Source: CAYRTD01 sp964528675 (GTDB lineage: Bacteria; Bacteroidota; Bacteroidia; Bacteroidales; GCA-2748055). Taken from it: a DNA stretch of 64,000 nucleotides. The stretch spans positions 1-64,000 of the forward strand of contig CAZGTU010000005.1 in NCBI GenBank assembly GCA_964528675.1, written 5' to 3'. The translations under genes and the position numbers were made by a program. The notes under the pieces were generated by a model. The model was given only the letters and a program-made list of their open reading frames with translations, was not told the origin of the DNA and did no database searches. This document shows, piece by piece, positions 50,443 through 58,715 of the stretch (position 1 is the first letter of the stretch; every line of letters begins with the position of its first letter).

Positions 50443-51456
50443 ATGGAAGAAAAACCTACCATACATGATATTGCCAGGATACTGAAGGTGTCTCCTTCCA
50501 CTGTTTCCAGGGCATTGAACAATAACCCGAGAATCAGTCTCAGCAAGCGTGAAGAAATTCAAAAAATGGCAAGAGATAAAGGATACAGCAGGAACAGCCT
50601 GGCGTATTCACTCAGAAGAGGGAAGACACAGACAGCAGGTGTAATAATACCGCGTATTACCCGGTTTTTCTTTTCCAGTGTAATCGGAGGTCTTGAAGAA
50701 GTGCTGAGAACAGCAGGATTTAATCTGATTATCTGTCAAACAGAAGAAGATCATCTGAAAGAGACGCAAAATCTCAAAACACTGATCGATATGCAGGTCG
50801 ATGTAATCTTCATTTCCCTTTCTGCCGGAACAATTAATACTGATCATATCAGGGAAATAATTAATTCGGGAAAGAGGGTAATAATGTTTGACAGGGTGGA
50901 TGAAGGGCTCAGGGTAGAAATGGTTAAGCTCAATGATTATGAAGGAGCATACAAAACGGTAAAGCACATGCTTGATCAGGGTTATCGCAGAATTATTCAT
51001 TTTGCCGGACCCGAAAATCTCAATGTGTACAAAGAAAGAAAACAGGGGTACCTGGATGCACTTAGAGAAAATAATATTTCGTTCAATAAAATTATTTCAA
51101 ATGTAATTACACGCGAAAGCGGCAAAGATGCTTTTTATGAGATAATGAGGGAAAATAATTCCCCCGATGCAATTTTTGCCGCCAGTGATTTTTCCGCTCT
51201 TGGTGCTGTTTTATCGGCCCGGGAACTAAACATATCCGTACCTGAAAATGTTGGCATTGCAGGGTTCGCCAATGAACCATTTACTGAATACGTTTATCCC
51301 GGGATCACATCAACCGATCAAAAAGGAAAGCTTATGGGGCAGAGAATTGCAGAATTGTTCATAGATGACCCGGGAGGAAACAATAAACACAGGGAAATCA
51401 TAAGTCCTGAACTTATCATTCGAAAATCTACATTAAAAAATAACCTTAAAAATTAA
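50443..51456 (+). CDS. LacI-family regulator of the kdu operon
   Basis: A 337-residue LacI-family protein. HTH: PTIHDIARILKVSPSTVSRALNNN split over residues about 5-28; hinge SLAYSLRRGKTQTAG; effector domain from about 63 to 330 with typical TDQKG and AGFAN motifs. It is the first gene of a plus-strand operon (lacI, kduI, kduD, DUF4861, eda, TRAP). An operator candidate directly upstream implies autoregulation. The inducer is likely a keto-deoxy-uronate, by analogy with regulators of pectin or alginate breakdown. Confidence 0.92.
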   Translation: MEEKPTIHDIARILKVSPSTVSRALNNNPRISLSKREEIQKMARDKGYSRNSLAYSLRRGKTQTAGVIIPRITRFFFSSVIGGLEEVLRTAGFNLIICQTEEDHLKETQNLKTLIDMQVDVIFISLSAGTINTDHIREIINSGKRVIMFDRVDEGLRVEMVKLNDYEGAYKTVKHMLDQGYRRIIHFAGPENLNVYKERKQGYLDALRENNISFNKIISNVITRESGKDAFYEIMRENNSPDAIFAASDFSALGAVLSARELNISVPENVGIAGFANEPFTEYVYPGITSTDQKGKLMGQRIAELFIDDPGGNNKHREIISPELIIRKSTLKNNLKN

Positions 51457-51461
51457 GAATT

Positions 51462-52304
51462 ATGGCAATGAATTATGAAATACGTTATTCAAATCATCCT
51501 GATGATGCAAGAAATTATGATACCGAAAGAATTCGCAAAGAATTCCTGGTAAGTAATTTAATGCAGGAAGATGAAATCAACCTTGTATACAGTTTTAACG
51601 ACCGACTCATCGTAGGTGGAACCGTTCCTGTAAAAAAAGAAGTGGTACTCGAAAGCATTGATCCCTTGAAATCTTCCAACTTTCTCGACAGAAGAGAAAT
51701 GGGTATAATCAATGTTGGGGGAAAAGGAGTGGTTATTGCAGATGGAGAAGAATATACCCTGAATTATAAAAATGCGCTTTATCTTGGTGCAGGAACCAAA
51801 GACGTGAAATTCAAATCGGAGGATTCTTCCAAACCTGCTCACTTTTATATTAATTCCGCTCCGGCCCACAAATCCTATCCTTCAAAACTGGTTACACTCG
51901 ATGATGCGGAAGTGATGGAACTCGGATCACTGGAAAGTTCAAATGCAAGAAAGATCAATAAGCTTATTGTCAACTCCATTGTAGATACCTGTCAGCTTCA
52001 GATGGGTATGACAGAACTTAAATCAGGGAGTGTCTGGAACACCATGCCTCCACATGTTCACAGCAGAAGAATGGAAGCTTATTTTTACTTTGAAGTACCT
52101 GATGACCAGGCAATATGCCATTTTATGGGCCAACCGCAGCAAACTCGCCACATATGGTTGAAGAATGAAGAAGCTGTAATCTCTCCCGCCTGGTCAATCC
52201 ATGCTGCTGCAGGAACCAGTAATTATATTTTCATCTGGGGAATGGGTGGCGAAAACCTGGATTATGGAGATATGGATAAAATTGATATACATGATATTAA
52301 ATAG
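51462..52304 (+). CDS. kduI: 5-keto-4-deoxyuronate isomerase
   Basis: A 280-residue cupin-fold, zinc-dependent isomerase that converts 4-deoxy-L-threo-5-hexosulose uronate (DKI) to the 2,5-diketo form (DKII). The metal site is in the PPHVHSRRMEAYFYF segment (two His and Glu) plus the later His in WSIHAAAGT. Length matches KduI (~278). It begins 5 nt after lacI. Its TAG stop codon overlaps the AAATA flank of a MITE-like element, so the native 3' spacer has been replaced. Confidence 0.95.
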   Translation: MAMNYEIRYSNHPDDARNYDTERIRKEFLVSNLMQEDEINLVYSFNDRLIVGGTVPVKKEVVLESIDPLKSSNFLDRREMGIINVGGKGVVIADGEEYTLNYKNALYLGAGTKDVKFKSEDSSKPAHFYINSAPAHKSYPSKLVTLDDAEVMELGSLESSNARKINKLIVNSIVDTCQLQMGMTELKSGSVWNTMPPHVHSRRMEAYFYFEVPDDQAICHFMGQPQQTRHIWLKNEEAVISPAWSIHAAAGTSNYIFIWGMGGENLDYGDMDKIDIHDIK

Positions 52305-52439
52305 TGCCTGTCAATAAAGTCGAGAGGCGCAAAAATTTTAAACCGTAGTATCAGCCCTGGCGGATATGAGGATTTTAAATTTTTGCTGCCCCGATAGCCA
52401 TCGGGGCAGATATCGGACATTATGGACAGACTCTAAATA
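52299..52439 (+). mobile_element. MITE-like element, copy 2, between kduI and kduD
   Basis: A 126-bp unit (52306-52431) with 16-nt terminal inverted repeats (GCCTGTCAATAAAGTC and the complement of GTCTGTCCATAATGTC, 13 of 16 identical). Direct AAATA flanks occur at 52299-52303 and 52435-52439. A 24-bp palindrome with one mismatch (52386-52409, core CCCCGATAG) lies inside. The geometry AAATA-2 nt-element-3 nt-AAATA is the same as in the inverted copy at 30064-30172. The hairpin would lie within the kdu operon transcript. Confidence 0.75.
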
Positions 52440-52554
52440 ATATCTTAAAGTAAGATTATCATTTTATATGTGCTCTGGATAAGAAAACCTCAACTCTGTT
52501 GGCGTTTTCTTGCAGGCACTCAAAACAAAATAACCAAACCTAAAATTATTCATT

Positions 52555-53346
52555 ATGTCATTACAATTATTTGATCTCAGTGGTAAAAGAGCACTTGTCA
52601 CAGGTGGAACTCATGGCCTGGGAATGGCTATAGCCAAAGGCCTCGGTGAAGCAGGTGCTGAATTGATCGTAAATGATATCTTTCCTGAAAAGCTGGTAAA
52701 TGCAGAAAAAGAATACACTGAAGCAGGTCTTACTGTACATACCTACGAATTCGATGTCACCAATGAAGAACAGGTGAAAGAATATGTTGAGCGTATTGAA
52801 AAAGAAGTCGGCCCCATAGACATTCTGGTCAATAATGCCGGTATTATCAAAAGGATACCCATACTCGAGATGAAAGTTGAAGAATATCAACAAGTCCTTG
52901 ATATTGACCTTGTAGGACCCTTTGTTATGTGCAAACAGGTAGCACCGGGCATGATAGAACGTGGACATGGGAAAATCATCAACATGTGTTCCATGATGAG
53001 CGAACTGGGAAGAAATTCTGTTTCTGCCTATGCAGCAGCAAAAGGAGGTTTAAAAATGCTGACACGGAATATGGCAACGGAATGGGCAAAATTCAATATT
53101 CAGATCAACGGTATTGGTCCGGGTTATTTTGCCACCACCCAGACCGAACCAATCCGTAAGGATGGTCATCCTTTCAATGACTTTATTATTAATCGCACAC
53201 CTGCAGGCAGATGGGGCAATCCCTCAGATCTTGCAGGAGCGGCAATATTTCTGGCCTCCTCAGCATCGGATTTTGTGAACGGTCATATCCTGTATGTTGA
53301 TGGCGGAATACTTGCTACCATTGGTAAACCTGCAAATGAAGATTAA
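52555..53346 (+). CDS. kduD: 2-keto-3-deoxy-gluconate dehydrogenase / gluconate 5-dehydrogenase (SDR)
   Basis: A 263-residue SDR. NAD motif TGGTHGLGMA (about 17-26), NNAGI, catalytic Ser in MCSMMS and Tyr-x-x-x-Lys in SAYAAAKGG. Next to kduI it most likely reduces DKII to KDG. The family also includes gluconate 5-dehydrogenases, which are hard to separate by sequence. It is separated from kduI by 250 nt that contain a MITE-like element, while downstream genes are tightly packed. Its start codon is preceded by a short A-rich leader without a strong SD. Confidence 0.9.
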   Translation: MSLQLFDLSGKRALVTGGTHGLGMAIAKGLGEAGAELIVNDIFPEKLVNAEKEYTEAGLTVHTYEFDVTNEEQVKEYVERIEKEVGPIDILVNNAGIIKRIPILEMKVEEYQQVLDIDLVGPFVMCKQVAPGMIERGHGKIINMCSMMSELGRNSVSAYAAAKGGLKMLTRNMATEWAKFNIQINGIGPGYFATTQTEPIRKDGHPFNDFIINRTPAGRWGNPSDLAGAAIFLASSASDFVNGHILYVDGGILATIGKPANED

Positions 53347-53357
53347 TAAATCCATAA

Positions 53358-54614
53358 ATGAGAATTTCACTAAAACTGCTGCTTATTACCATAGTGGTTA
53401 TGAGCAGTTGTCAAAATAATACTGTTTTGACATTTAATAATCCACTGGACATCCAGAGAGAAAATGAGATCATTACTTTCACTTTTGATGAACTCGAAAA
53501 TCTTATCGGGCCCTTCAGAGAAGGGAAAAGGCCTTTGTTTGTTTCAGGAGCCGATACTCTGGTTACTCAATTTATCGATTACCAGGGAAACGATCTTCCT
53601 GAAGAAATATTGATTGAAATGAGTATTCCTTCAAATGAATCAAGGGAAGTTACGGTAGAGTGGCTTGATGGGGAAAATTATCCTAATTTCCCGTCTGAAA
53701 CAAATATTCATTTTGCCAGGCATCAGAATCCCGGCGAAGATCTTGACAGCGCTGTAAGATTGCAAACCGTAAAAACCGAAGAAACTTCATCTGTTTTCCA
53801 GATGGAGGGGCCTGCATGGGAAAATGACAAAGTAGGCTTCAGGAACTATTTTGATCTGAGAAACGGTATGGACATATTCGGAAAAAGAACCTCCGAGATG
53901 GTACTCAGTAGTGTCGGTCTTAAAGAGGAGGCTGCTTCATCTGAGCGTTTCGATTTCACAAAAAGTTACCACGAATTAAGCGACTGGGGTATGGATATTC
54001 TAAAGGTGGGAAATTCACTCGGAGCAGGTGCAGTTGCCCTCGAAATCGGGGATAGCCTCTATCGATTGGGGGACAATGGCTATGGTGCTTATGAGAAGCT
54101 TTATGAAGGTCCTCTAAAATCAGAATTCAGATTCAGTTTTCCCGACTGGGAGGCAGGAGGAAAGATCCGAAATATCATCCAATATATCAGCATTACAGCC
54201 GGAAAGTATTGTTACAAGAGCAGCCTTTTCCTGAAAGAAAATGCCGATAATGCTTCTTTTGTTACAGGGATCGTTAATAAGCAGGTAGAAGAACTGATAT
54301 CTTTTGATGCAGGAAATGAACATATCGCATTTCTCACACACAGCAGACAGGCTGAAGATGGTAATTTTCTTGGCATGGCTATACTTGTAAAAAAGGAAGA
54401 TCTTGTCAGCAGCGGAAAGACAAGAGACAAGGGTGAAGGAATTACGGAAACCTATTTTGTTAAATTAAATACAGAAAAAGGAAAGGAAGCGATTTACCGG
54501 TTTTATGGTTTCTGGGAAACCTCCAACCCCGATTTCAAAGATATTGAAAACTTAAAGTCAATTATCGACAGGGATGCATTAAAAATCGAAAATCCTATCA
54601 AGGTTGACCGATAA
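53358..54614 (+). CDS. DUF4861 lipoprotein
   Basis: A 418-residue exported protein with a lipobox at Cys18 (VMSSC). The remainder matches the DUF4861 family, which recurs in Bacteroidota polysaccharide loci next to kduI/kduD-type genes and is predicted to be beta-rich. It begins 11 nt after kduD. A role on unsaturated uronate oligomers at the outer surface or in the periplasm is inferred from position; no catalytic residues can be named. Confidence 0.8.
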   Translation: MRISLKLLLITIVVMSSCQNNTVLTFNNPLDIQRENEIITFTFDELENLIGPFREGKRPLFVSGADTLVTQFIDYQGNDLPEEILIEMSIPSNESREVTVEWLDGENYPNFPSETNIHFARHQNPGEDLDSAVRLQTVKTEETSSVFQMEGPAWENDKVGFRNYFDLRNGMDIFGKRTSEMVLSSVGLKEEAASSERFDFTKSYHELSDWGMDILKVGNSLGAGAVALEIGDSLYRLGDNGYGAYEKLYEGPLKSEFRFSFPDWEAGGKIRNIIQYISITAGKYCYKSSLFLKENADNASFVTGIVNKQVEELISFDAGNEHIAFLTHSRQAEDGNFLGMAILVKKEDLVSSGKTRDKGEGITETYFVKLNTEKGKEAIYRFYGFWETSNPDFKDIENLKSIIDRDALKIENPIKVDR

Positions 54615-54673
54615 AAGATAAAATATATTGTAATAATCATTTCTTTAACTATTTTTCGGAAAAATTCTATCAG

Positions 54674-55348
54674 ATGGCAAAATTTAAAAGGCTTGAGGTA
54701 TATCAGAAAGCCGGAGAGCAGGGAATGATACCTGTATTGTATCACCCTGATACTGAAACATTAAAAGAAGTTCTAAAAGCCTGTTACCAAGGAGGCGTTC
54801 GGAGCTTCGAGTTTACCAACCGGGGAGATTTTGCTCATGAAGTTTTCAGTGAACTGAATAAATGGGCTATTTCAGAGCTTCCCGATATGATTCTCGGTGT
54901 AGGATCTGTAATCGACGCAGGTACAGCTAGTCTTTATATGCAACTAGGAGCCAACTTCGTTGTATCCCCCATCCTCTCAGAAGAAATGGCAAAAGTATGT
55001 AACCGTAGAAAAGTAGCGTGGATGCCAGGATGTGGAAGCATAAGCGAAATTTCAAAGGCAGAGGAGCTGGGTGCTGAGATTGTAAAGGTATTTCCCGGAT
55101 CATCTGTCGGGGGTCCGTCATTTATAAAAGCCATCCTTGGACCCTCTCCCTGGAGCAACATTATGCCAACAGGAGGTGTTGAACCTACCGATGAAAATCT
55201 GGGAGCCTGGTTCAGTGCCGGAGTCTATTGTGTTGGAATGGGCTCTAAATTAATTACCAGGGAAATCATAAAAAATAAAGATTTTGAACTGTTAGCCGAG
55301 AAATGTCAACATACACTTCAACTTATTAAAGAAATACGTGGCATATAA
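54674..55348 (+). CDS. eda: KDPG/KHG aldolase
   Basis: A 224-residue class I aldolase cleaving 2-keto-3-deoxy-6-phosphogluconate to pyruvate and glyceraldehyde 3-phosphate. The Schiff-base lysine is Lys138 (EIVKVFPGS) and the catalytic Glu is Glu46 (SFEFTNRG). GVGSV and MPTGGV complete the phosphate-binding site. It closes the pathway fed by UxuA and KduD, but needs a KDG kinase not seen in this window. Its stop overlaps the dctP start by one nucleotide. Confidence 0.94.
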   Translation: MAKFKRLEVYQKAGEQGMIPVLYHPDTETLKEVLKACYQGGVRSFEFTNRGDFAHEVFSELNKWAISELPDMILGVGSVIDAGTASLYMQLGANFVVSPILSEEMAKVCNRRKVAWMPGCGSISEISKAEELGAEIVKVFPGSSVGGPSFIKAILGPSPWSNIMPTGGVEPTDENLGAWFSAGVYCVGMGSKLITREIIKNKDFELLAEKCQHTLQLIKEIRGI

Positions 55349-56334
55349 TGAAATTATTACCAAAGTTTAAGATTGTACTTGTCCTGATCCCAATCCTTTT
55401 TTTAAGTTCCTGTAAACTCGTGGAAGATAAAAAAGTTCTCAAGCTTGCACATGGGCTTGATACCACCCACCCTGTTCATAAGGCCATGGCCTTTATGGCC
55501 GACAGGTGTAAAGAAATATCTGAAGGAAAACTGGAAATTGAGATCTATCCTTCCGGGCAGCTTGGCTCGGAGCAACAATGTGTGGAATTATTGCAGATCG
55601 GCAGCCTTGCCATTACAAAAGTTTCTTCAGCAGTAATGGAAAGTTTCACCTCCGAGTTTAAGGTACTGGGACTGCCTTATATGTTTCGTTCAAAAGAACA
55701 TGCATTCAAGGTGTTGGACGGTGAAATTGGCAAGGAATTGCTTTTGAGTACAGAGCCCTATTGGATAAGGGGATTATGCTTTTATGACGCCGGTAGCCGG
55801 AGTTTTTATACCATTAACACCCCGATTGAACATCCTGATGATCTTGACGGATTGAAAATCCGGGTAATGAAAAGCATTGTTTCCATGAACCTGGTAAAGG
55901 CTCTGGGGGGCTCCCCCACTCCCATCTCCTTTGGAGAACTCTATACAGCCCTGCAATCGGGCGTGGTGGACGGAGCAGAAAATAATCCGCCAAGTTTCTA
56001 TACTTCACGCCATTATGAAGTTTGCAAATACTACTCAATCAATGAGCACAGTATGGTTCCTGATGTTATGATCATCAGTTCAAAAATCTGGGACGGACTA
56101 ACAGAACAGGAACAAGAATGGCTGCAGCAGGCTGTTGACGAGTCTGTTGGCAAACAAAGGCAATTGTGGGCTGAATCGGTAGAAGAATCATTAAAAATAG
56201 TAAAAGAAGCAGGTGTTGAAGTAATATATCCGGATAAAGAACCTTTTGCCCAAAAGGTGGAAGGTATTTATGATATGTTTAAAGATGATGAAGTATTATA
56301 TGATCTGATTCAAAGGATCAAAGCCGTCGAATAA
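55348..56334 (+). CDS. dctP: TRAP transporter substrate-binding lipoprotein
   Basis: A 328-residue DctP-family solute-binding protein with a lipobox at Cys22 (LSSC). Core motifs are LAHGLDTTHP, EIYPSGQLGSE, GLPYMF and the ligand-carboxylate region LKIRVMKSIV, whose Arg binds the substrate carboxylate, plus GVVDGAENNP. It captures an organic acid for DctQM. Given the operon, hexuronate or an unsaturated uronate or KDG is the probable ligand. It overlaps eda by 1 nt and precedes dctQ by 14 nt. Confidence 0.94.
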   Translation: MKLLPKFKIVLVLIPILFLSSCKLVEDKKVLKLAHGLDTTHPVHKAMAFMADRCKEISEGKLEIEIYPSGQLGSEQQCVELLQIGSLAITKVSSAVMESFTSEFKVLGLPYMFRSKEHAFKVLDGEIGKELLLSTEPYWIRGLCFYDAGSRSFYTINTPIEHPDDLDGLKIRVMKSIVSMNLVKALGGSPTPISFGELYTALQSGVVDGAENNPPSFYTSRHYEVCKYYSINEHSMVPDVMIISSKIWDGLTEQEQEWLQQAVDESVGKQRQLWAESVEESLKIVKEAGVEVIYPDKEPFAQKVEGIYDMFKDDEVLYDLIQRIKAVE

Positions 56335-56348
56335 GTAATTTATCTCCT

Positions 56349-56837
56349 ATGAATTTCCATAAAAAATTAAACAGGATACTTGAGATTGCACTGATTGCAA
56401 TAATGTCCATTCTAGTCATTGATGTTTTATGGCAGGTGACCAGCAGGTATGTCCTGAGTTCACCCAGTTCTTTCACTGATGAACTGGCAGGTTTTCTTCT
56501 GATCTGGGTGGGACTCCTCGGTGCTGCCTATGTGGCCGGAAGAAATGAACACCTGGCAATCGACCTTTTATTGCAAAAAACAAGGGTTTCAAGGAAAAGA
56601 AATCTCATGATATTCATACAGATATGCATTCTGACATTTGCAGTGACAGCCATGGTCATTGGCGGAAGCTGGCTCGTATACACCCGTTTTGCCCTGGATG
56701 TTAAATCGGCCGCGCTTGAACTACCGCTGGGTTTTGTATATATTGTTCTGCCGCTTTCAGGACTGTTGATTGTTTATTACTCACTGCGAAGCATAATTCT
56801 CCTGGTAAAAGATAAAAACATTAATATTTCAGAATAA
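56349..56837 (+). CDS. dctQ: TRAP transporter small permease
   Basis: A 162-residue membrane protein with four hydrophobic segments. The family pattern is visible in SSFTDELAGFLLIWVGLLGAA and RNEHLAIDLL. It forms the membrane complex with DctM. It starts 14 nt after dctP and ends 3 nt before dctM. Confidence 0.92.
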   Translation: MNFHKKLNRILEIALIAIMSILVIDVLWQVTSRYVLSSPSSFTDELAGFLLIWVGLLGAAYVAGRNEHLAIDLLLQKTRVSRKRNLMIFIQICILTFAVTAMVIGGSWLVYTRFALDVKSAALELPLGFVYIVLPLSGLLIVYYSLRSIILLVKDKNINISE

Positions 56838-56840
56838 ATT

Positions 56841-58298
56841 ATGGAAGTACTAATTCTCGTTCTCAGCTTTGTCTTTCTCCTGGCAATTGGTGTTCCTATT
56901 GCATTTAGCATTGGGCTTTCCGGCGTTATAACTATGCTTTTATCTATCGATTCCATACCGGCATTCACCACATTTGCCCAGAGGATGGCAACAGGGCTTG
57001 ACAGTTTTGCCCTGCTGGCAATTCCATTCTTTATTCTTGCCGGTAACATCATGAATTCAGGAGGCATTGCAATCCGATTGATAAATCTGGCAAGGGTGCT
57101 TGTAGCAAGACTTCCCGGCGGACTTGCATTTGTTAATGTTATTGCGAATATGTTATTCGGAGCAATCTCCGGTTCTGCTGCTGCATCTGCCTCTGCTATC
57201 GGGAGCATTATGGGACCTGAAATGAAAAAAGAAGGCTATAAGGATAATTTCAGTGCTGCAGTAAATATTACTTCAGCAACAACAGGACTTTCCATTCCTC
57301 CAAGTAATATTCTGATCGTATATTCTCTTGCCAGCGGTGGTGCTTCAATTACGGCATTGTTCCTGGCGGGATATATTCCCGGCATTATGACAGGTCTTGC
57401 TATTATGCTTGTCGCAATGTCAATGCTCATTTACCAGAACAAAGGTATAAAAGGTGTTTCATCTGCACTGTTAAAGATCTTCACAGGTGCAGCAATACTT
57501 TTCGGAGTGGGAATAGGAATAAAAACACTCAGTGAAAACACAGCCGACCCTGTCCATAATACCGTATTTATAATACTTGGAACGGCCTTTCTTGCATATG
57601 TCGTGTACAAATTAAGAAATAAGGTGGCCGGATTAAAAAGAGCACTGAGAATTTTCATCGATGCCATTCCTTCCCTCATGATGCTGGTAATTGTTATCGG
57701 GGGAATTGTAGCTGGATATTTCACTGCCACCGAAGCTTCGGCTGTTGCAGTCCTTTATGCACTCATTCTGGCACTGATTTACAAAGAAATAGGAATGAAG
57801 GATATGCCGGTTATCATTTTACGTTCTGTAAGGACCACAGCTATTGTTTTGCTTTTAGTTGGATCATCCATTGGTCTTTCCTGGATAATGTCGTACGAAA
57901 ATATTCCCCAAAATGTAAGTGAAGGTTTACTTAGCATAAGTGAAAATCCTTTCATTATTCTTCTTATAATCAACTTTATCTTACTTTTTGTAGGTGTATT
58001 TATGGATATGACCCCGGCTGTTTTAATCTTCACTCCGATTTTTTTACCAGTTGTAAGTGCTCAGTTGGGAATGGATCCGATTCATTTTGGTATAATGATG
58101 GTCCTTAACCTAAGTGTCGGACTCTGCACACCTCCTGTAGGCTCGGTCCTGTTTATCGGATGCAGCGTTGCCAACCTGAAGATTGAAAAGGTAGTCAAAC
58201 CCTTGCTGCCGCTTTTTATTGCCATGATAGTTGTTCTCCTGCTGGTAAGTTACATACCACAATTAAGTCTGTGGCTTCCCGGATTATTTGTGAAGTAA
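56841..58298 (+). CDS. dctM: TRAP transporter large permease with an inserted segment
   Basis: A 485-residue permease, about 50 longer than usual DctM proteins (~430). Family motifs include AIPFFILAGNIM, FGAISGSAAASASAIG, PPSNILIVYS, GYFTATEASAVAV and MVLNLSVGLCTPPVG. The extra length lies at about residues 200-265, between IYQNKGIKG and LKRALRIFIDA, and adds two hydrophobic segments. It is the channel-like part of the TRAP system and probably runs on a sodium or proton gradient. It ends the operon. Confidence 0.92.
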   Translation: MEVLILVLSFVFLLAIGVPIAFSIGLSGVITMLLSIDSIPAFTTFAQRMATGLDSFALLAIPFFILAGNIMNSGGIAIRLINLARVLVARLPGGLAFVNVIANMLFGAISGSAAASASAIGSIMGPEMKKEGYKDNFSAAVNITSATTGLSIPPSNILIVYSLASGGASITALFLAGYIPGIMTGLAIMLVAMSMLIYQNKGIKGVSSALLKIFTGAAILFGVGIGIKTLSENTADPVHNTVFIILGTAFLAYVVYKLRNKVAGLKRALRIFIDAIPSLMMLVIVIGGIVAGYFTATEASAVAVLYALILALIYKEIGMKDMPVIILRSVRTTAIVLLLVGSSIGLSWIMSYENIPQNVSEGLLSISENPFIILLIINFILLFVGVFMDMTPAVLIFTPIFLPVVSAQLGMDPIHFGIMMVLNLSVGLCTPPVGSVLFIGCSVANLKIEKVVKPLLPLFIAMIVVLLLVSYIPQLSLWLPGLFVK

Positions 58299-58490
58299 AT
58301 CTATACCCTTCCTGGAGATCCCGATGAGGACTTAGTTCTAATAATCATGTATTTTTTGGCAGAATATTTTGAAGCACCTTCTGTAGGATAATCCCTATAG
58401 GCGCTACAGAGGAATAAAAAATATTTAAACTTCAAAAATTTGTTTGGTTCTGGCTTGTCCAGGTTAAGAAAATCGGGATCAGTTCGACTT
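58299..58490. other. spacer after dctM
   Basis: With the following 225 nt this makes a 417-nt gap. I see no credible gene. The notable feature is the long inverted repeat at 58491-58534. The promoter of the kinase gene should lie in 58535-58715, which is AT-rich, but I cannot assign a clear pair of boxes. Confidence 0.35.
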
Positions 58491-58534
58491 TGTATTTTCA
58501 ACAATCCCGAAAGAACGGGATTGTTGAAAATACA
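58491..58534. repeat. 19-bp perfect inverted repeat
   Basis: Arms TGTATTTTCAACAATCCCG (58491-58509) and its exact complement (58516-58534) are separated by AAAGAA. Outside a 2-nt offset the similarity continues (GACT/AGTC). No T-tract follows. It may fold in the kdu-TRAP transcript as a terminator or RNA-stabilising end, or be a mobile-element relic. Confidence 0.85.
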
Positions 58535-58715
58535 GTCTCACTGACTTAACATAATACTTTATTCTTTCTCATTGATTTATAATAATCAATCACTTAATAT
58601 TTTGTTGATATTATATCTCAAATTCCTCTTTGATCTTTAAAAGAAAAAAATATCTTTGTGTTAATTGCAGGCAGAAAATCTGCATTGAGGATATCAAAAG
58701 GATTTCAACAAAATT

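Noticed and set aside
58491..58534. Classic intrinsic terminator of the TRAP operon
   Set aside because: The hairpin is strong but no T-tract follows on either strand, and it lies almost 200 nt from the stop codon.
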